64,000 bases of DNA. Origin: JBBTCX01 sp964494205. Its GTDB lineage: Bacteria > Planctomycetota > Phycisphaerae > UBA1845. The stretch is from NCBI GenBank assembly GCA_964494205.1, contig CAZBRD010000013.1, positions 1 to 64,000 of the forward strand, given 5' to 3'. Made by a program: the position numbers and the translations under genes. A model generated the notes under the pieces. That model was not told the origin of the DNA, did no database searches, and worked only from the letters and a program-made list of their open reading frames with translations. Shown here piece after piece: positions 41,945 through 50,234 of this stretch (the first letter of the stretch is position 1; each line of letters begins with the position of its first letter).

Positions 41945-44347
41945 TCATGGTTGCTTAGTAAGAAGTGCAAGATAGCGTTCAACTTCAGCTGGCTTGTTCC
42001 AGTTAACATAGAGTTGGACCATGCACTCATAAACTTCAAGTGTGAATCGAGGACCCCGCCTCTCGACCCCTTGAATTTGCTGTAATCCATTTAGTAACAG
42101 TTTCTCAGCTTCGTCAAAATGGCCTTGCGATGAAAGACTTGCTCCAAGCATGCATTCTGCGTAAGCCATTCGCCAATGGGTAGGCTCGGTTTCACTGAAA
42201 ATGGAAATCGCTTCCCGAAGTAGCGTCTCAGCTGACGAAGGCCGTCCGCTCTTCAGGTAAAGCCGCGCCAGGCCGATCATGGCATAGGTCGCTCCAACAC
42301 TTTGCGACCCGTAAACCTTGATTCGCATGTCCAGTGATTCTCGATAGAGGCGTTCAGCTTCTTCATAGTCGCCACGTTCAACAAAAAGCCAGCCAAGGTT
42401 GCTCAGGCTATTCGCAACGCCTTGGTTTTCATTGCCCAGCACTGTGAGTCGAATGGAAAGAGATTCCCGCTGCAGCTGCTCGGCTTCTTCATTACGACCT
42501 AAGCACGCAAGCGACTCTCCAAGTTCGGCCATCGTGCTGGCGACGTCCGGGTGCAAATCCCCAAAAAGTTCTTTCACCACGTCAAGATTCTTGCGCAGCT
42601 GATTTTCTGCCGCAGCACAATCTCCTTGCTCGCGAATTACGACAGCCAATAGTCTCATTGTTACAGCGGTATCGCGGCTTTTTTCACCCAAAAACTCAAT
42701 GTACTGCGCAAGTGCATCTTGAAGGTACTTCTCAGCGTTTATGGGTTGTCCTTGTCGATATTTTACGAGCCCTAATGCACACAAGCTTCGTGCGACGTCG
42801 ATATGACGGGGACCATACTTTTGCTGCCGAATTTCTAGCGACTCACGTGCCGCTTGCTCTGCCCGAATCGTGTTAACACCGACCATCGTCGACAAGGTGC
42901 ACAGGTCCTTAGCAACATCGAGATGATCTGGACCCAGAATTGACTGGCGAATCCCAAGCGCGATCTCGATGTGTTGGATCGCGGTCTCGAAGACCCCTAG
43001 CGCCTGATAAGTATCAGCCAATGTTTCGTGGAGGGCGGCTTGCACAGGGAGATTGCTCGGGAATGCCACTTCGATTTGCTGTGCCGTTTGATCGGCAAAT
43101 TCTCTCAGCGTTTTTGCGCCTCCGTTATTGACCGCATTAGGATTGGGCTGGCGTAACATTTCATTCAAGAAGTTCATAACGGCTTCCGCCTCGGCTCTCG
43201 CTTCTTCTGCCACGTCGCGCTGCTCGACTGCTTGGTGCCAGCCCGAAATAGAAGCGATCAATCCGGCGACGATGGTAATCATGAATGCAAAGGCGATGGC
43301 CACAGAAAGACGATGTCTACGCAGCTGTTTGCGAAGTACATAAATCGTCGAGTCGCGCCTGGCCACGATGGGCTCGCCTGCTAGATAATGTCGCACGTCA
43401 CGTGCGACATCGCCGGCCGATTGGTAACGACGCTCGCGGCCCTTATTCAGGCATTTGAGTATGATCGTCTCGACATCGTCGTCGATTTCTTTTCTCAAAA
43501 CCTTCGGTTTGGCCGGTTCGTCGTTAATAATGCGTGTAAGGACCTCATTAATCGGCCCCACAACATCGTACGGAAATCGACCGGTAAGCATTTGAAACAA
43601 GATGACCCCGAGCGAATAGACATCGGTGCGAAGATCAATCTGTGTAGCAGCACCCTCTGCTTGCTCTGGTGCGGCCCAGGGCAATGACCCGACAAATTGC
43701 CCTGTCACTGTAATCCCGTCGCAATGGTCAATGCTGATCGACTTGGCAAGACCAAAATCAAGGATGTGCGGCTCGCCGTTCTCGTCTACACGAATGTTTG
43801 AAGGCTTGAGGTCGCGGTGGATGACGCCGCGCAGATGCGCTTCTTGAACCGCCTCGCAGATTTCAGCGAAGAGTTTAAGCAATGTTCTTATGGTGCCAGT
43901 CATACCGGCAACATACAGATCCAAGGGTTGTCCGCGAATATAGTCCATGACGAAGAACATGTTCCCAGCGGCATTTCCGCTATCATGGATGGTGACGATA
44001 TTGGGATGGGAGAGTTGGCCGAGTATCTGGACTTCGCGATCAAAGCGAGCTCGTTCCATCGCGCTGGCAAACGGGCCTTCCCGAAGCAGCTTGATGGCAA
44101 CCTTTCGCTTCGTGGATTTCTGAAACGCTTCGTAAACGACCCCGTGCCCGCCACGATTGATGATTCCGAGGATCTGATAACCTGCGAGCGAGTCAGTCTT
44201 CGACTCGCCTTCTGAAACTGGCGTCAGTTCCCAACCTGCGAATTGACCATAGGTTGCGCCCTGGTTCACGCCACTCCCAGCCTGTTCGAGCGCATCGTCA
44301 ATGAACGCGCGATGCCTTTGAACCCATTCTCTTTCGCTTGAATCCAT
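41945..44347 (-). CDS. Ser/Thr protein kinase with TPR repeats
   Basis: An 800-residue protein. Kinase domain about 57-330: gly-rich loop INRGGHGVVYEA, Lys86 in VAIKLL, HRDLKPSN (176-183), DFG (196-198) and APEQAEG. A TM segment (SVAIAFAFMITIVAGLIASIS, about 345-365) separates it from a C-terminal TPR array of 8-10 units (ALGVFETAIQHIEIALGIRQS, EEAERLYRESLDMRIKVYGSQ). Because the kinase is N-terminal, it is cytoplasmic and the TPR part probably extracytoplasmic. An ECF sigma gene lies 45 bases upstream on the same strand, a pairing typical of planctomycetes in which the kinase is thought to control the sigma factor. Confidence 0.95.
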   Translation of the reverse strand: MDSSEREWVQRHRAFIDDALEQAGSGVNQGATYGQFAGWELTPVSEGESKTDSLAGYQILGIINRGGHGVVYEAFQKSTKRKVAIKLLREGPFASAMERARFDREVQILGQLSHPNIVTIHDSGNAAGNMFFVMDYIRGQPLDLYVAGMTGTIRTLLKLFAEICEAVQEAHLRGVIHRDLKPSNIRVDENGEPHILDFGLAKSISIDHCDGITVTGQFVGSLPWAAPEQAEGAATQIDLRTDVYSLGVILFQMLTGRFPYDVVGPINEVLTRIINDEPAKPKVLRKEIDDDVETIILKCLNKGRERRYQSAGDVARDVRHYLAGEPIVARRDSTIYVLRKQLRRHRLSVAIAFAFMITIVAGLIASISGWHQAVEQRDVAEEARAEAEAVMNFLNEMLRQPNPNAVNNGGAKTLREFADQTAQQIEVAFPSNLPVQAALHETLADTYQALGVFETAIQHIEIALGIRQSILGPDHLDVAKDLCTLSTMVGVNTIRAEQAARESLEIRQQKYGPRHIDVARSLCALGLVKYRQGQPINAEKYLQDALAQYIEFLGEKSRDTAVTMRLLAVVIREQGDCAAAENQLRKNLDVVKELFGDLHPDVASTMAELGESLACLGRNEEAEQLQRESLSIRLTVLGNENQGVANSLSNLGWLFVERGDYEEAERLYRESLDMRIKVYGSQSVGATYAMIGLARLYLKSGRPSSAETLLREAISIFSETEPTHWRMAYAECMLGASLSSQGHFDEAEKLLLNGLQQIQGVERRGPRFTLEVYECMVQLYVNWNKPAEVERYLALLTKQP

Positions 44348-44392
44348 GAGACTCCCAGTTCAATGGCGTCATCCGCCGTGTGAAGGTCACGG

Positions 44393-45100
44393 TCAGCTAC
44401 TTAAGGGATATGAACTCGCCCCAAAGAGGTCCACGAACCGTTCTCTCGCTCGGGCCAGAAGCATTTTTACGGCCCCCTGAGAGCGGCTGATGATTTCAGC
44501 GATTTCGAATATGGAACGTCCTTCCATCTCGTACAGCCGCAACACTCGCTCATAGTCCGGCGGCAGCGCATTTAATACATTTTGAACTCGCGATCGGGTT
44601 TCAGCCAAGCGGACAGTTCGGGTTGGTGTCGTAGTTGTTCCGCTTACGCGATCCAAGAACCTGTCATAAGAAGAGTCATCATTGGGATCAACGATGCGGT
44701 CGCGACCACGCTTTTCCCTTCCTTGTTCGCGGATTGCATCGTTAAGATTGTTATGCGCGATCCGACGAAGCCAGCCGTAAAAGCCTTCGATAGTGTTGGC
44801 CGCTAGGTCCCCGATGTGCAAAGCAGCATCCAGATAAGTGACTTGAAGCACATCGTCCACGTCAATCAAGGACTGCCACTTGGGAGCGATTTGAAGCGAC
44901 TTTGCTATCTCCAAGCCGTGTAACAAGAGCAATTCGCGGAGTGCGTCTTGGTCACCCGATTTTGCGCGTCGAAGAGTTTGGTCTGCAGAGTCGTCTACGG
45001 CCACATCGCTCAGTTTATCAATTTGGAAAATATGAGCCACCTGCGTGACTGTTAGACCACTGATGTCGCCCTCACTCTCAGCGACAAGTGGATCCGGCAA
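44393..45100 (-). CDS. ECF-type RNA polymerase sigma factor
   Basis: A 235-residue protein. Region 2: QDALRELLLLHGLEIAKSL, DVDDVLQVTYLDAALHI and FYGWLRRIAHNNLNDAIREQ. Region 4: LNALPPDYERVLRLYEMEGRSIFEIAEIIS and AVKMLLARARERF, with the helix-turn-helix. It resembles the ECF groups linked to Ser/Thr kinases in planctomycetes. The kinase gene follows on the same strand. It is divergent, by only 52 bases, from a lipoprotein and FG-GAP gene pair, which are candidate targets. Confidence 0.92.
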   Translation of the reverse strand: MPDPLVAESEGDISGLTVTQVAHIFQIDKLSDVAVDDSADQTLRRAKSGDQDALRELLLLHGLEIAKSLQIAPKWQSLIDVDDVLQVTYLDAALHIGDLAANTIEGFYGWLRRIAHNNLNDAIREQGREKRGRDRIVDPNDDSSYDRFLDRVSGTTTTPTRTVRLAETRSRVQNVLNALPPDYERVLRLYEMEGRSIFEIAEIISRSQGAVKMLLARARERFVDLFGASSYPLSS

Positions 45101-45152
45101 CGAGAATGCCGCTTAATTCGTGAAATACATTTTCTGAAAAAGGAGCGCTTAG

Positions 45153-45545
45153 ATGTACAGAGTAATCACGTTTTGTGTAATCGCGATGCAAATGGGTTTT
45201 CTTAGTGGTTGCTGTGATCCGGGAGTTGATTTACATCCTGTGACACCGTCTATCGATCTAGACAGTAGTGGCAACCCCAGTTCATGTGGCCGAATCCGTA
45301 TTAGGAATCTCGGCGAAACAGATGCTCCTCCATCCACGACCAGGTTTAGCTTTAGCAACGGCGGCGAGATACTTGTTCCGACAGGCGCCATTCCATCATG
45401 TAGTTCGATTATCCTTGAGTTCGAATTGCCGAGCGAATGCTTTGCTCCATCAGACTGCACATACACAGTTACGGTTGATGCTGAAAATGTCGTTAGCGAA
45501 GCGGATGAAGAAAATAACCAAGCAGGAGACACATGTATCGGTTGA
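45153..45545 (+). CDS. Lipoprotein with CARDB-like domain
   Basis: A 130-residue protein with GGAG 7 bases before the ATG. The N-terminal MQMGFLSGC is a lipobox (LSGC), with Cys as lipidation site. The rest has the CARDB pattern: IRIRNLGETDAPPSTTRFSFSNG, LVPTGAIPSCSSIILEFELP, TVTVDAENVVSEADEENNQA. Such beta-sandwich domains mediate adhesion on the cell surface. The gene precedes a large FG-GAP protein by 74 bases, so the pair may be co-transcribed. The gene is divergent from the ECF sigma factor. Confidence 0.8.
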   Translation: MYRVITFCVIAMQMGFLSGCCDPGVDLHPVTPSIDLDSSGNPSSCGRIRIRNLGETDAPPSTTRFSFSNGGEILVPTGAIPSCSSIILEFELPSECFAPSDCTYTVTVDAENVVSEADEENNQAGDTCIG

Positions 45546-45619
45546 CGCTGATCCCAAATCGAACATTGCCAACTTCCTTGAATCTGGACAAGTATCACAG
45601 TTTATGGCGGAGAAGAACA

Positions 45620-48175
45620 ATGACTTCACGGCTTCAGTCGTACATTCTGATTTTCCTATCAGTGTTGTCATCGCCAACGCACAGCGAAATCTGCTCGCTC
45701 TTCCCAGACCCGCCGCAACTGCCAGTCGGTGAGGGACCTTTATCGATTGCGTTCGGCGACTTAGATGGCGACACTGACCTGGACCTTGCCGTGGCGAATT
45801 ACTACAGCAACAGTGTCTCGGTCCTACTCAACGACGGCAACGGTACCTACGCTACCCACGTGCAGTACGGGACCGGGGGAATCTCCGGAGGCCCAGTGTC
45901 AATCGCCGTCGGCGACCTAGACGGCGATACCGACCTGGACTTGGTCGTGCTGAACGATTCGAACGACGGTTTCGTCTCAGTTCTGCTTAATAACGGCAAC
46001 GGGACCTTTGCCGCTCAGGTCCAATACGGCGCGGGGTCTGGGCCGCACTCCGTCTCTATCGGTGACTTCGACGGGGACACCGACTTGGACTTGGCTGTCG
46101 GGAACCTCGATCCCGATACTGTCTCGGTGCTGCTCAACAACGGCGACGGGACTTTTGGCGCCGAGGTGCAATACGATTCGGGGGGTGGACCAGGGGGTGG
46201 ACCCTGCTCCCTCGCCGTCGGCGACCTAGACGGCGACACCGACCTCGACCTAGCTGTGGCACTTTGCGTGGATGGAGGCAGTAACGTCTCGCTCTTGCTC
46301 AATAACGGCGACGGGACCTTCGGCTCCAGTGTGCATTATGCCGCTGGAGGCGGATCCTCCTCCCTCGTCGTCGGCGACCTAGACGGCGACAACGACTTGG
46401 ACCTGGCCGTAGCACTTGGCGGGAACGGTGGCCATCACGTCTCAGTCTTGCTCAACAACGGCGACGGGACCCTTGCTCAATATAGTATTTATGACGTGCA
46501 GTCTAATGCTTCCTCCATTGCCGCAGGAGATCTGGACGGTGACGCCGACCTGGATTTGGTTGTAGTAAGCCTCTACAACGACACCGTCGCGGTGCTGCTC
46601 AACAACGGCGACGGAACCTTCGGCAACAAGTCACCCGTTTCTACCTATAGCCTAGGGGCTAGTGCCCCGGTCTCGGTGGCCATCGGCAATCTGGACGGTG
46701 ATAGCGACTTGGATTTGGTTGTGGCGAACCAAGTCAGCAACACGGTCTCTATACTGCACAACCATGGCAACGGGACATTTGGCCCTGACCTTCCATATAG
46801 CGTGGGGGTTGCACCGATTTCCGTTGCTGTCGGCGACTTGGATGGTGACAACGACTTTGACCTGATCGTGACTAATGTGAACAGCAATAGCGTGTCGGTC
46901 CTGCACAACATCGGCAACGGCACGTACGCCGCCCACGTGCAATTCGGCGTGGGGCTTGGTCCGCACTCCGTCGCGGTCGGCGATCTGGACAGCGACACCG
47001 ACCTGGATCTGGCCGTGGCGAACCAAGGTAGCGACACCATCTCTATTATGCTCAACAACGGCAATAGCGCATACACCGCTGGCGCGCATTACGGCGTGGG
47101 GGTTGGCCCGTACTCCGTCGCCCTCGGTGACTTCGACGGCGACACCGACTTAGACTTAGCTGTGGCGAACGCTTTCGGCGACACTGTTTCGATCCGGCTC
47201 AACAATGGCGACGGGACCTACGCATCCCAAACGCAGTACGACGTCAGGGATTTCCCGTCCTTTGTGGCTGTCGGAGACCTGGACGGCGATGGCGACCTCG
47301 ACCTAGCTGTGGCGAACCGTGAAAGCTACTCCGTCTCGATACTACTCAACAATGGTAACGGGACATTTGGCACCGATTTGCCGTACGGTGTAGGGGGTTT
47401 TCCGATATCGGTCGCCGTTGGCGATTTGGACGGCGACACTGACCTGGACCTTGCCGTGGCGAACGGGGGCAGCCCTGGCGTCTCCGCCCTGCTCAACAAC
47501 GGCAATGGGACCTTCGCCACCCATGTGCAATACAATGTGGGGGGAAGCCAGAGCTTCGTGGCCGTCGGCGACCTCGACGGCGACAACGACCTGGACTTCG
47601 TTGTGGCGATTGGCTTCAATACCGTCTCGATCCTATATAACAACGGCGACGCGACCTTTGCCACACCAGTGCAATACAGCGTCGGGTCTTTCCCATTTTC
47701 GGCGGCTGTCGGCGACCTTGACGGTGATGACGACCTCGACATAGCTGTGGCGAACGTTGGCAACGACACCGTCTCGGTCTTGCTGAGCCGCGCCAGCGAC
47801 GACACGGACGGAGATAGTCTAACAGAATGTTTGGACAACTGTGTCGACACGCACAATCCGAACCAAGAAGACGTTGATGGGGATCAGGTGGGCGACGCAT
47901 GCGACAATTGTCCCAATGTCTACAACCCCGACCAGGCGGATGACGACGGAGACGGTATCGGTGACGCGTGCGATTCCTTCGGAGACGTGAACCACAGCGG
48001 CAGTGTCGACCTCGACGACATTCTCTGCATCTTGAGTTCGTTCGAAGGCGACTTTGAGTGCGCGGGCAACTTGTCCAATGCCGACGTGGTTCCATGCGGC
48101 GGGGACGGCGTAATCAATATAGATGACATCTTGGCAATACTCCAAGCGTTTGGAGGCGCCGATTTGTGCCCATAA
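45620..48175 (+). CDS. Secreted FG-GAP repeat protein with TSP3 and dockerin-like modules
   Basis: About 851 residues from the ATG at 45620 (GGAG 7-10 bases upstream). A signal peptide (SYILIFLSVLSSPTHS) is followed by 14 FG-GAP units of about 45 residues with GDLDGDTDLDLAVAN-type calcium loops and VSVLLNNGDGTF-type strands, forming one or two beta-propellers. A thrombospondin type 3-like calcium region follows (DNCVDTHNPNQEDVDGDQVGDACDNCP has two copies of DxDGDxxGDACD), then a dockerin-like pair (GDVNHSGSVDLDDILCIL, GDGVINIDDILAILQAFGG). The dense Asp pattern means strong Ca2+ dependence. Its DNA repeats in step with the protein. Confidence 0.88.
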   Translation: MTSRLQSYILIFLSVLSSPTHSEICSLFPDPPQLPVGEGPLSIAFGDLDGDTDLDLAVANYYSNSVSVLLNDGNGTYATHVQYGTGGISGGPVSIAVGDLDGDTDLDLVVLNDSNDGFVSVLLNNGNGTFAAQVQYGAGSGPHSVSIGDFDGDTDLDLAVGNLDPDTVSVLLNNGDGTFGAEVQYDSGGGPGGGPCSLAVGDLDGDTDLDLAVALCVDGGSNVSLLLNNGDGTFGSSVHYAAGGGSSSLVVGDLDGDNDLDLAVALGGNGGHHVSVLLNNGDGTLAQYSIYDVQSNASSIAAGDLDGDADLDLVVVSLYNDTVAVLLNNGDGTFGNKSPVSTYSLGASAPVSVAIGNLDGDSDLDLVVANQVSNTVSILHNHGNGTFGPDLPYSVGVAPISVAVGDLDGDNDFDLIVTNVNSNSVSVLHNIGNGTYAAHVQFGVGLGPHSVAVGDLDSDTDLDLAVANQGSDTISIMLNNGNSAYTAGAHYGVGVGPYSVALGDFDGDTDLDLAVANAFGDTVSIRLNNGDGTYASQTQYDVRDFPSFVAVGDLDGDGDLDLAVANRESYSVSILLNNGNGTFGTDLPYGVGGFPISVAVGDLDGDTDLDLAVANGGSPGVSALLNNGNGTFATHVQYNVGGSQSFVAVGDLDGDNDLDFVVAIGFNTVSILYNNGDATFATPVQYSVGSFPFSAAVGDLDGDDDLDIAVANVGNDTVSVLLSRASDDTDGDSLTECLDNCVDTHNPNQEDVDGDQVGDACDNCPNVYNPDQADDDGDGIGDACDSFGDVNHSGSVDLDDILCILSSFEGDFECAGNLSNADVVPCGGDGVINIDDILAILQAFGGADLCP

Positions 48176-48543
48176 CGTGTTTGGAGACAGAGCAGGCGAG
48201 AATTGTCCTCAGTTCGGAACGGGCTTGATTTGCACGCCTTTCAAGCCCCAGGCGACTATACTAATGGACTATAGGGGGGCGATCGGACGTCACGCAACGG
48301 CAATCCGCTCTCCTTGCGACCGGGACAATCGTACCCTCTGAAACACCAATAATGAACCACGCAGGATTGTTTGTACATGGCAACTGAGCACAGCCTTAAT
48401 TTGAATCGGCTCCCTAACCCGAAGCGGGAATGTCGGCTCACCGAACGAAGGGAGTCCGGCCTGCGGCTCGCATCAAGTTGCAGGGTCATGTATTCGGCGT
48501 AACGAATCGGTCACTGGAATTCACAGGCGTACCCGATATCATG
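48176..48543. other. Gap before the hypothetical gene
   Basis: About 370 bases. No gene, hairpin or promoter was recognised with confidence. The longer frame of the next gene starts at 48430, but the first residues show no family features. Confidence 0.35.
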
Positions 48544-49008
48544 ATGGTGATGGGGCATACTGAAATACCAACGAAAGTAAACGCGTGGGTTGATTGCGGC
48601 ATTGAGCCGCTGGTAACGGCACTCAACCAGTTTGAAGAAATCGTCACGGTAGACTCATGTCAGGGCGATGACGGCAGGCCAGCTTATGTTCATTTTCTCG
48701 CCCACGGCGATGATTTCGCCCTGTATGAATCTGTCACGCGCATGTCACGTGCGATACAGCCATGTTCCGACGGATACACGCTTCAAATAGAGTGGGTGGC
48801 CGGGGCCGAAAGGCCCCTTGCCACCCTATATGCCCGTCAGGACATGATCCCGACGCTAGCCGAGGTAATAACCAAGGCCGCTAGTTGCGACCGTACGAAG
48901 GTGTCTGTCGATGACACGAAACACACAGTGCTTCGCAATTCGACAATCCATCAGAACCACCAAGCCTTTCGGCGTGTATGTGGTGGAATTCCGCAGAATG
49001 ACGAGTAA
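48544..49008 (+). CDS. Hypothetical protein with 'VNAWVDCGIEPLVTALNQF' block
   Basis: About 154 residues from ATG 48544 (MVMGHTEIPTKVNAWVDCGI). It has EIVTVDSCQGDDGRPAYVHFLAHG, a pattern seen in small proteins of planctomycete and phage-like origin that I recall but cannot name. The C-terminal 43 residues overlap the convergent HNH gene, which may mean that the frame is extended. Function unknown. An in-frame start at 48430 gives 192 residues. Confidence 0.55.
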   Translation: MVMGHTEIPTKVNAWVDCGIEPLVTALNQFEEIVTVDSCQGDDGRPAYVHFLAHGDDFALYESVTRMSRAIQPCSDGYTLQIEWVAGAERPLATLYARQDMIPTLAEVITKAASCDRTKVSVDDTKHTVLRNSTIHQNHQAFRRVCGGIPQNDE

Positions 49009-49114
49009 TGGGCGTTGCACACCGAAAAGCGTGCCCATGTCCATTTCGCGTACATTCGCATCTGCCACCGCTTCTACGAAATGCTTGGTCCTTTGTCAGT
49101 TCGCTAAATGCCAT
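48881..49114 (-). CDS. HNH endonuclease-domain protein
   Basis: A 77-residue protein with FRRSGGRCECTRNGHGHAFRC as the first zinc-binding part, then AEFHHIHAERLGGSDGLSNCEALCVSCHRQ. This gives the HH, N and CxxCH residues of the HNH fold. A GGAA lies about 10 bases upstream of the ATG. The start is 30 bases after the 3' end of the class II tRNA, so co-transcription with the tRNA is possible. Its short length suggests a minimal homing-type nuclease or a fragment. Confidence 0.7.
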   Translation of the reverse strand: MAFSELTKDQAFRRSGGRCECTRNGHGHAFRCATPITRHSAEFHHIHAERLGGSDGLSNCEALCVSCHRQTPSYGRN

Positions 49115-49143
49115 AAGGGAAGGTTCCTTTCTTTGTCAGTGGG

Positions 49144-49230
49144 TACGGATGCCGGGATTCGAACCCGGACGACCACTATGGTCACTGGCCTCCAACGCCA
49201 GTCCGTCTGCCTAGATTCCGGCACATCCGT
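49144..49230 (-). tRNA. Class II tRNA with apparent anticodon UGG (Leu-like body)
   Basis: 87 bases. Acceptor ACGGATG/CATCCGT, D-arm CCG/CGG with loop GAATCTAGGCAGA, anticodon stem CTGGC/GCCAG with loop GTTGGAG, a long variable arm with hairpin GACCA/TGGTC, T-arm CCGGG-TTCGAAT-CCCGG and discriminator A73. U33 is present and positions 34-36 read TGG, which pairs with proline codons. The long variable arm, the D-loop pattern and A73 are leucine-type. CCA is not encoded. Either it is a miscoding or specialised tRNA carried by a mobile element, or a pseudo-tRNA. Confidence 0.75.
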
Positions 49231-49239
49231 ATAATCGAG

Positions 49240-49281
49240 CCCCCGGCGCGCAGTGAGTGCGCGTCCGGGGGGCAGCTTTTT
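49240..49281 (+). terminator. Strong hairpin with T-run
   Basis: CCCCCGG plus CGCGCA (49240-49252) pairs with TGCGCG plus CCGGGGG (49258-49271, one bulged T). TTTTT is at 49277-49281. It has the form of an intrinsic terminator on the plus strand, immediately before the small-RNA promoter, and would insulate it from upstream transcription. Confidence 0.65.
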
Positions 49282-49283
49282 CC

Positions 49284-49313
49284 TTGACACGTGGTGGACC
49301 TCGCGCGTAAATT
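49284..49313 (+). promoter_or_regulatory. Sigma-70-type promoter of the candidate small RNA
   Basis: TTGACA at 49284-49289 and TAAATT at 49308-49313 with an 18-base spacer. The -35 box is a perfect consensus. Predicted transcription start about 49320. Confidence 0.6.
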
Positions 49314-49319
49314 GAAACC

Positions 49320-49427
49320 CAGAAGCCAAAAATGCGTCGCATAAAGCGGCCAGCCTTTCGGGAGTTAGGTACACGAAATTCGGGCTTCTACGAACCGGGG
49401 AGTCTAGGCCCCGGTTCAACCCTTTTT
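49320..49427 (+). ncRNA. Candidate small structured RNA (about 108 nt)
   Basis: The predicted transcript starts just before AGAAGCC (49321-49327), which pairs perfectly with GGCTTCT (49383-49389) and closes the 5' domain. Inside is ATGCG-T-CGCAT (about 49332-49342) and CGAAATTCG. It ends with the terminator hairpin GAACCGGGG (49392-49400) / CCCCGGTTC (49409-49417), followed by AACCC and TTTTT (49423-49427). No open reading frame of note on the plus strand. I do not recognise a known RNA class (not tmRNA, 4.5S or 6S by motif). Promoter, closing stem and terminator in register are the evidence. Confidence 0.55.
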
Positions 49428-49651
49428 ACTGGGCCGAATTTAGCTATCCCATCACGGCTACGCAAGGATTTTTTGCTCACAGGCTTGCGGCACAACATTG
49501 GGTAGTGTGTAACCTATGGATTGACCACTACATATATACCCAAAAATAACGATTTCACATGGTTAGAATAACTGGAATAATTGGGTTATCGGTCCGTTGA
49601 AGTGACCATCATGTACGGCCCGATTTCTAAGTGGCACCGGTCGTATCAGCT

Positions 49652-49941
49652 GTGAAATCGTGGTTTGTATACCTTGTGCGCTGCTCGGTCGGCACCCTCT
49701 ACACCGGCATCACAACCGATGTGAACCGGCGTATCAGGCAGCACAACGCCGGAAGCGCCTCACGCTACACCCGCAGCCGCTTCCGGTAAGTCTGGACTAC
49801 CACGTGTCATTTGCTACTCGCAGCCTCGCGTCGAAACGAGAGGCAGCAATCAAGGCGATGACCCGTCAGGAAAAAGAGTCGCTAATTCGGTCCCGACGGG
49901 CAGCCGGGAGCGGAAACACGGTCGGTCGATGTCTCGGTTGA
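49652..49941 (+). pseudogene. GIY-YIG nuclease gene (UPF0213-like) broken by a frameshift
   Basis: From GTG 49652 the frame reads WFVYLVRC, GTLYTGITTDVNRRI, QHNAGSASRYTRSRF, then hits TAA at 49787-49789. In the -1 frame the family continues: LPVSLDYHVSFATRSLASK, REAAIKAMTRQEKESLI, ending at 49941. Joined, these match a complete UPF0213/YhbQ-type GIY-YIG protein of about 95 residues. The junction (cgcttccggtaa) is not a slippery heptamer, so a mutation or sequencing error is more likely than programmed frameshifting. Confidence 0.8.
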
Positions 49942-50234
49942 TGGGGTCAGGACTGGCTACAACGTGGTTGCGGATAGCTTCAACCAAGCCCTCAGGCGGG
50001 TACAATCCATGCGCGCGTGCGCGATTGCTTTTCGATCGTATATATATATAGTTGCAAATGATGTCACGTGATGGCATTAACTGACACCGATCGTAGTGAT
50101 AATACGGCGCGAACGGATTCAACCTAGGTTATTACCCACCCGCCGCTCTGCTTTCGACCCTTCCATCCCAGTCCCCACGGCGTAGAATTCCACCAATCAA
50201 TCGTGACTCGGGACGTGTATCGTGGAAACCAGCC
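49942..50234. other. AT-rich gap
   Basis: About 290 bases with the alternating run tatatatatata (about 50038-50050). No gene or clear promoter recognised. Confidence 0.35.

Noticed and set aside
45700..47800. Regular DNA repeats that could suggest a tandem array or CRISPR
   Set aside because: They are the codons of FG-GAP units with a period of about 135-150 bases inside one reading frame. Spacers and repeats of CRISPR type are absent.
49780..49789. Programmed -1 frameshift in the GIY-YIG gene
   Set aside because: The site cgcttccggtaa has no X XXY YYZ slippery pattern and no obvious downstream pseudoknot.
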